Source: Pseudomonadales bacterium | GTDB lineage: Bacteria; Pseudomonadota; Gammaproteobacteria; Pseudomonadales; Ketobacteraceae | Assembly (NCBI GenBank): GCA_020062665.1 | Contig: JAGUVW010000017.1 | Span: 1-64,000 of the forward strand | Length of the DNA: 64,000 bases | Direction of reading: 5' to 3' | In this document: positions 62,219-64,000 of the stretch, one piece after another | How positions within the stretch are numbered: the first letter of the stretch is position 1 | Layout of the letters: each line of letters opens with the position of its first letter | Made by a program: the position numbers and the translations under genes | The notes under the pieces: model-generated | Seen by the model: only the letters and a program-made list of their open reading frames with translations | The model's database searches: none | Told to the model about the DNA's origin: nothing

Positions 62219-62602
62219 ATGAATTCCGAAAAAGTGGTGTTTGCGTTCTTCATCCTCCTGGCTGCGACCCTCAACTTCGGCTTCTTCGTGGGCGCGGTGC
62301 ATGATTCCGGCCATCACAACGTCTACGAACTCTTTGCAGCCCTGGTCATCAGCCTGATCGCCACCGTCATGAAATTCGGTGATCGCACCCACATGGGCGC
62401 TGTGCTGCTGGCCACCAGTCTGGTGGCGGATCTGCAACTGATCATCGCCGCATTCGTGTGGGGCTATGCGGTGAACGTGGGTGAACCCGAGGATCTGCAA
62501 AGTATGCTCACCAGCGTGGTGTCGCTGTCTGCCGGCGCGCTGCTGGCCAATATCACATCCGTGGTGCTGCTGGTGATCGAAACCGTTACCGTCCGGCGCT
62601 GA
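62219..62602 (+). CDS. Four-helix membrane protein of unknown function
   Basis: A 127-residue inner-membrane protein with four hydrophobic helices (about 5-25, 36-53, 59-85, 101-124) and short loops. It resembles proteins annotated DUF6394, from memory, but I cannot verify that. AAGGA is 6 bases before the ATG at 62219. It lies 5 bases before the potassium channel gene, so the two are probably co-expressed and may work together. Confidence 0.75.
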   Translation: MNSEKVVFAFFILLAATLNFGFFVGAVHDSGHHNVYELFAALVISLIATVMKFGDRTHMGAVLLATSLVADLQLIIAAFVWGYAVNVGEPEDLQSMLTSVVSLSAGALLANITSVVLLVIETVTVRR

Positions 62603-62607
62603 ACGGC

Positions 62608-64000
62608 ATGAACTATGTTGCCTTCCTGATCATGCGGCGCCTGCGGGCGCCACTGATCACGCTGATCGTCATCTGGTCCATTGCCACGCTGGGGTATGTC
62701 ATCATTCCGGGGCAGGATAATGACGGCAACGCGGTGCGCATGGACTTCCTGCATGCGTTCTACTTTGTCAGCTACATGGGTACCACGATCGGGTTCGGCG
62801 AGATTCCCTATGCGTTCACGCCGGCCCAGCGCCTGTGGAGCCTGTTCACCATCTATGGCACCGTGATCGGCTGGTTTTACAGTATCGGTGCGCTGGTGAC
62901 GATTTTTCGCGATCAGTCCCTGTTGAATCTGGTGCGTCGCACCCGTTTCAGCTATCGCGTGGCCAGAATCAGGGAGCCGTTCTATCTGGTGTGCGGCTAC
63001 GGCCATACCGGCAGCGCGTTGGTGGCGGATCTGGCCGAGCATGGCGTGCAGACCGTGGTGGTGGACATTGATCCGCAGCGGATCGAGGCGCTGGAGCTGG
63101 ATGGCCATCCCTTCGACATTCCCGTCATCTGTGCCAATGCCAGTGATCCCGACGTGCTGCGGGATGCCGGTATCGAGCACCCACGCTGCCAGGGCGTGTT
63201 GTGTCTGACCAACGACGATCACGTCAATCTGTATGTGGCGATCGCCAGCAAACTGCTGGCACCGGAGCGGGTGGTGATCAGCCGGGTGTCGACCCGTGAA
63301 TATGCGGCCAACCTGGCATCGTTCGGTACCGATCACATCATCGATCCGTTTGAAACGTTCGCCGATTATCTTACCAACGCTATCGTGTCGCCGTTTCATC
63401 AACTGGTGTACAACTGGCTGGCGAGTCCGGTGCACCGTTCCCTCGATTCCGCGCACCGGACCCGTCAGGGGCGCTGGATCATCTGTGGCTATGGTCGCCT
63501 GGGCAAGGCGTTGCAGAAACGTTTCGATGTTCACGGATTGAAATCCGTCATCATCGAACCCGATCCCGAGGCGCGCGAAGTGTCCGAGGATTATCACGTG
63601 GTGACAGGCTGGGGCACCGAGGCCGCCACGCTGCTGGAAGCCGATATCCGCAATTCGGTGGGCATCGTGGCCGGTACACCCGACGACGCCAACAACCTGT
63701 CCATCGTGATGACAGCGCGGGAACTCAAACCCAGCATTTACACGGTGGCGCGGCAGAACCGTCAGTCCAACGGACCGATTTTCAAAGCGGCGAAGATGGA
63801 TCAGATTATGAATCCCAGCGTCATCATCGCGCAGCGCATCATGTTTCTGATCAAAACGCCGTTACTGATGCTGTTCCTGGATTCCCTGACGAATGAAAGC
63901 GAGGAGTGGTGCGAAACATTGCTCAAGCGCATCGATGCAATGGTGCAGGGCAGGGCGGTGGAAAGCTGGTCGTTCACCATTGATCAGCAGCAGGCGCCGG
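62608..64000 (+). CDS. Two-RCK potassium channel-like protein (cut by window edge)
   Basis: The first 464 residues of a two-helix ion channel fused to two TrkA-N/RCK domains. TM1 is about 14-35, the pore loop holds TTIGFGE at 59-65 (a variant of the K+ filter TVGYGD), and TM2 is about 75-100. RCK domain 1 begins FYLVCGYGHTGSALVADL and domain 2 WIICGYGRLGKALQKRF, each with the Rossmann GxGxxG-type loop. It runs off the right edge without a stop. Two RCK units suggest a dimer rather than the usual tetramer of single RCK subunits. Confidence 0.85.
   Translation, partial: MNYVAFLIMRRLRAPLITLIVIWSIATLGYVIIPGQDNDGNAVRMDFLHAFYFVSYMGTTIGFGEIPYAFTPAQRLWSLFTIYGTVIGWFYSIGALVTIFRDQSLLNLVRRTRFSYRVARIREPFYLVCGYGHTGSALVADLAEHGVQTVVVDIDPQRIEALELDGHPFDIPVICANASDPDVLRDAGIEHPRCQGVLCLTNDDHVNLYVAIASKLLAPERVVISRVSTREYAANLASFGTDHIIDPFETFADYLTNAIVSPFHQLVYNWLASPVHRSLDSAHRTRQGRWIICGYGRLGKALQKRFDVHGLKSVIIEPDPEAREVSEDYHVVTGWGTEAATLLEADIRNSVGIVAGTPDDANNLSIVMTARELKPSIYTVARQNRQSNGPIFKAAKMDQIMNPSVIIAQRIMFLIKTPLLMLFLDSLTNESEEWCETLLKRIDAMVQGRAVESWSFTIDQQQAP

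Overview
The window looks like the chromosome of a motile, polarly flagellated gammaproteobacterium of the Pseudomonas/Marinobacter/Alcanivorax kind. The evidence is a Pseudomonas-style flagellar regulatory set (FleQ, FleS, FleR, FlgM), an hsbA-hsbR-hptB module, a fadBA operon preceded by a PsrA-type operator, sigma-54 (-24/-12) and sigma-28 promoters at flagellar genes, and moderately GC-rich coding DNA. The genus cannot be fixed from the sequence alone.

Layout. (1) 1-5235: the end of an unrecognised gene, a tRNA-Arg(CCT), two adjacent acyl-CoA dehydrogenase genes that look like two unlike subunits of one enzyme, and a three-gene arsenosugar-type operon (radical SAM ArsS plus two transferases). 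(2) 5246-7909, minus strand: flgA, flgM, flgN and a PilZ brake protein (flgZ/ycgR), with a good sigma-28 promoter before flgM. (3) 8056-20882, plus strand: cheV, cheR, then rod, ring and hook genes flgBCDEFGHIJKL. (4) 21025-27459: two tandem flagellins, flaG, fliD, fliS and a fliT-like gene. (5) 27490-37076: an accessory island lying between the filament genes and fleQ. It has a DegT aminotransferase, a GT41/HMW1C-like glycosyltransferase, a pre-ATP-grasp-like/methyltransferase fusion, an ATP-grasp enzyme, an FkbM methyltransferase, a Gfo/Idh oxidoreductase, another methyltransferase-like gene and rfbA. I read it as a flagellin glycosylation locus of unusual composition. (6) 37341-47297: fleQ, fleSR and fliEFGHIJ. 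(7) 47551-54505: a chemotaxis operon, STAS-cheY-cheA-cheW-cheR-cheD-cheB, plus a short membrane protein with an MCP-like hairpin motif. (8) 54618-57125: hsbA-hsbR-hptB. (9) 57261-64000: a small membrane protein, ychJ, fadBA, a four-helix membrane protein and a two-RCK potassium channel cut by the window edge.

How it fits together. FleQ (with the LFRS motif expected for c-di-GMP binding) and sigma-54 should drive the early and middle genes. FleSR should act on the rod, hook and basal-body genes. FlgM holds back FliA, which should drive flgMN and the second flagellin; HsbA links HptB signalling to FlgM. FlgZ gives a second c-di-GMP input. The export genes fliK-fliR and flhAB, fliA, motor genes, cheZ, rfbB and arsM are not in the window.

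The most promising candidate for an undescribed system is the 27.5-37.1 kb island. Its only glycosyltransferase is an HMW1C-like enzyme, a family known for cytoplasmic N-glucosylation, and both neighbouring flagellins carry many N-x-S/T sequons.
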